Source: Candidatus Aminicenantota bacterium (GTDB lineage: Bacteria > Acidobacteriota > Aminicenantia > Aminicenantales > Aminicenantaceae). From it: a DNA stretch of 6,774 nucleotides. The stretch covers positions 1 through 6,774 of the forward strand of contig JAUWTR010000094.1 of the NCBI GenBank assembly GCA_030614645.1, written 5' to 3'. Position numbers and translations under genes: made by a program. The notes under the pieces were generated by a model that worked only from the letters and a program-made list of their open reading frames with translations, did not search any database and was not told the DNA's origin. How positions within the stretch are numbered: position 1 is the stretch's first letter; the number at the start of each line of letters is the position of its first letter. Below are positions 4,707-6,774 of this stretch, one piece after another.

Positions 4707-6774
4707 ATGAAAAAAAGAAAACCCAAGCAAACAAAAAATCGCGCCAAAAAAACCAATCCGAAATATCGCGTCCGGTCATCCGAAGTCAAAGGCGTAATCT
4801 TTATTCTAATCGCCATATTTCTCTTATTAAGCTTAATAAGCTATAGCTCTACAGATCCATCATGGGCTTCCGTATCCACTTCAAAACATAAGGTCCATAA
4901 TTATTTAGGAAAAGCAGGCGCCTCCTTATCAGAAGCACTTCTCCAACTTTTTGGCTTTGCATCGTTCATTCTACCCCTGGCATTTCTCTACTTCGGAATT
5001 CTGTCCTTTTTGCCGGATAAAGAAAGATCCGCACTTAAACAGCTTGCTGGGACAGCACTTCTTCTTATTATCCTTAGCTCGCTTTTCTGTATATTTTTTC
5101 CTGAATTACCCTGGGCAGATATGCAAGCCGGAGGATTAACAGGAAGTCTTACAGCCTCCTTTCTATTACCCTACTTTAATCACACCGGGAGTTTGCTTGT
5201 CCTTTTTAGTGTTCTCATTCTCTTCATTATCTTTTCAACTCATCTTTCTGTTCGCAGTGTGTTTTATTTTATTATTAGGCTTTTTAATTTCCTTTTTAAA
5301 GAGGTAAGAATCCGGATCACCCACTATCGCATTAAAAAGCACAAAGAAAAGATGAGGAAAAAAGTAACCGAAAAATACTCAGATACAAAACAAAAAGCTG
5401 AAAAGCCAGTCTCCCAAAGAACTATTAAAAAAAGAATAGAACCCGTTCAAGCTGAAATTTCTCAACCCATCTCTGGGGAAAATATTCTGTTTCCAGAAAT
5501 GGAACAAAGTGGCTACAGCTTCCCGCCATTATCTTTATTAGATCCTGGCAAAGAAACAGAAAAAATCGATAAAAATGAACTGTTTGAAAAAAAACAAATA
5601 ATAGAAGATAAATTTCTTCAATTTCAGGTCGAAGGAGAAGTCAAGGAATACCATCCCGGACCCATCGTAACCACATATGAATATTACCCCCATCCACATA
5701 TAAAGGTCAGCCAGGTAGTCAACCTTTCCGAAGATCTGTCTCTTGCCTTAGGAGCACAAGCCGTCAGGATCCAAAGAACCCCGGGAAAGTCATCTCTCGG
5801 AATCGAAATTCCCAATAACAAAAGAGAGATCATCAAGATCAGAGATATAATCCAGACTGATAAATTTTTAAAATCCCCTTCCAAACTGACCATAGCTCTC
5901 GGGAAATCCATACATGGAGAGCCATATATTACAGACCTTTCCATTATGCCTCACCTCCTGATCGCCGGCGCCACAGGAACTGGAAAGAGTGTTGCTCTTA
6001 ATACGATCATCGCCAGCATCCTCTACAAGGCTACCCCGGATGAAGTGAAAATAATCCTAATTGACCCGAAAAGAATAGAATTTTCTCTATACGAAGGAAT
6101 GCCTCATCTATTATGCCCGGTTGTTAAGAATCCAAAAAAGGCTGAAGCCGTCCTGTTTGATGCTATAAATAAAATGGAAGAACGATATCAGACTATGGGT
6201 TTTTTAAAAGTCAGAAATATCGACCAATATAACCGGAAAGTAAAAAAAATATTAAATTCAGACAGCAAATCTTTTTCTGAAGAAGAAAAAGAAAAACTCA
6301 AGCCTCTTCCCTATATAGTTATCATAATTGATGAGCTTTCGGAACTGATGATGGCAGGAGCAAAGGAAGTGGAATACTGCATAGCCCGACTGGCTCAGTT
6401 AGCGCGTGCCGTTGGCATCCATCTTGTCATGGCTACCCAGCGTCCTTCTACAGATATTATTACCGGTAACATCAAAAATAATTTTTCCTGCAGAATTGCT
6501 TTGCGAGTGCCATCAAAAACCGACTCGCGAGTAATTATTGATGCAAACGGAGCTGATAAATTACTAGGAAATGGCGATATGCTTTTTATGCCTCCTCTTT
6601 TCCCCAGGATTATCCGGCTGCATAGCTCTTTCATCTCCCTCTCTGAAGTCACCCGGTTACTTAAATTCGTAAAAGAGCAGGGCAAACCAACTTATGATAA
6701 AAACATAATCAAAGTACTTAAAAGCCCCACAGGCAAAGTAAAAGATGAGAACAACGAAAAAGACGCTCTTTTCG
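4707..6774 (+). CDS. ftsK: DNA translocase FtsK (SpoIIIE family), 3' end cut by the window
   Basis: FtsK is an ATP-driven hexameric motor at the division septum. It pumps chromosomal DNA and helps XerCD resolve dimers at dif. The frame stays open to the last base, giving 689 codons. Residues 1-27 are a very basic cytoplasmic tail. Four hydrophobic segments follow (about 28-46, 76-101, 112-131, 160-180), typical of the membrane anchor. Residues ~195-300 are a charged, low-complexity linker, short compared with E. coli FtsK. The alpha domain begins near 302 (V-E-G-E-V-x-E-Y-H-P-G-P, then VRIQ and PGKSSLGIE). The RecA-like beta domain has Walker A GATGTGKS (421-428), IDPKR, Walker B IIIDEL (539-544), ARLAQLARAVGIH, ATQRP and LLGNGDMLF. 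The gamma winged-helix domain that reads KOPS would lie beyond the window. The start is firm: an in-frame TAA (4695-4697) lies just upstream, and the next ATG would delete the first membrane helix. It has its own promoter and probably no leader. Confidence 0.95.
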   Translation, partial: MKKRKPKQTKNRAKKTNPKYRVRSSEVKGVIFILIAIFLLLSLISYSSTDPSWASVSTSKHKVHNYLGKAGASLSEALLQLFGFASFILPLAFLYFGILSFLPDKERSALKQLAGTALLLIILSSLFCIFFPELPWADMQAGGLTGSLTASFLLPYFNHTGSLLVLFSVLILFIIFSTHLSVRSVFYFIIRLFNFLFKEVRIRITHYRIKKHKEKMRKKVTEKYSDTKQKAEKPVSQRTIKKRIEPVQAEISQPISGENILFPEMEQSGYSFPPLSLLDPGKETEKIDKNELFEKKQIIEDKFLQFQVEGEVKEYHPGPIVTTYEYYPHPHIKVSQVVNLSEDLSLALGAQAVRIQRTPGKSSLGIEIPNNKREIIKIRDIIQTDKFLKSPSKLTIALGKSIHGEPYITDLSIMPHLLIAGATGTGKSVALNTIIASILYKATPDEVKIILIDPKRIEFSLYEGMPHLLCPVVKNPKKAEAVLFDAINKMEERYQTMGFLKVRNIDQYNRKVKKILNSDSKSFSEEEKEKLKPLPYIVIIIDELSELMMAGAKEVEYCIARLAQLARAVGIHLVMATQRPSTDIITGNIKNNFSCRIALRVPSKTDSRVIIDANGADKLLGNGDMLFMPPLFPRIIRLHSSFISLSEVTRLLKFVKEQGKPTYDKNIIKVLKSPTGKVKDENNEKDALF

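Noticed and set aside
4951..5139. A short + strand open frame overlapping ftsK.
   Set aside because: It lies entirely within the membrane-anchor coding region of ftsK in a different frame and has no RBS or recognisable product.

Overview
The window carries five protein-coding genes, all on the + strand, and no RNA genes, CRISPR array or insertion sequence that I can recognise. The organism is a diderm (Gram-negative-type) bacterium. Three genes encode exported proteins, and one of these ends in an outer-membrane beta-barrel with a C-terminal phenylalanine. Base composition is moderately AT-rich (about 40 % G+C by eye), with many AGA/AGG/ATA codons. The mix of unusual start signals and poorly known surface proteins suits an uncultured lineage. 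I cannot name the phylum; an Aminicenantes-like or Omnitrophota-like lineage is only a guess.

Region 1 (1-3688) is a tightly packed envelope operon. It starts with the 3' end of a gene for a 55-residue-repeat surface protein. Next comes a secreted three-part protein (propeller-like repeats, SGNH/GDSL hydrolase, fibronectin-III-like domain). The third gene encodes an N-terminal AMIN domain joined to an outer-membrane barrel. The genes overlap or lie 3 nt apart, so they are probably translated together. A plausible but unproven reading is a cell-surface module: the AMIN domain holds the barrel against peptidoglycan, while the other two proteins act on or bind extracellular or cell-wall glycans.

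Region 2 (3737-4549) is a complete rsmA/ksgA, the 16S rRNA adenine dimethyltransferase. Its reading frame has no ATG, GTG or TTG near the conserved N-terminus. The only start that fits is ATT at 3737, placed 6 nt after a TAGGAG ribosome binding site and directly after two in-frame stops.

Region 3 (4550-4706) is a 157-nt spacer with a 14-bp imperfect tandem repeat and a perfect extended -10 promoter (TGTTATAAT). The promoter ends only 8 nt before the next ATG.

Region 4 (4707-6774) is the 5' part of ftsK, a four-helix membrane-anchored DNA translocase. It runs off the window before the C-terminal gamma domain. Its promoter position and the lack of a Shine-Dalgarno sequence imply a leaderless mRNA.

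The strongest points for a second look are the ATT start of rsmA, the leaderless ftsK, the AMIN-barrel fusion, and a possible one-base indel behind the odd 68-nt overlap of the first two genes.
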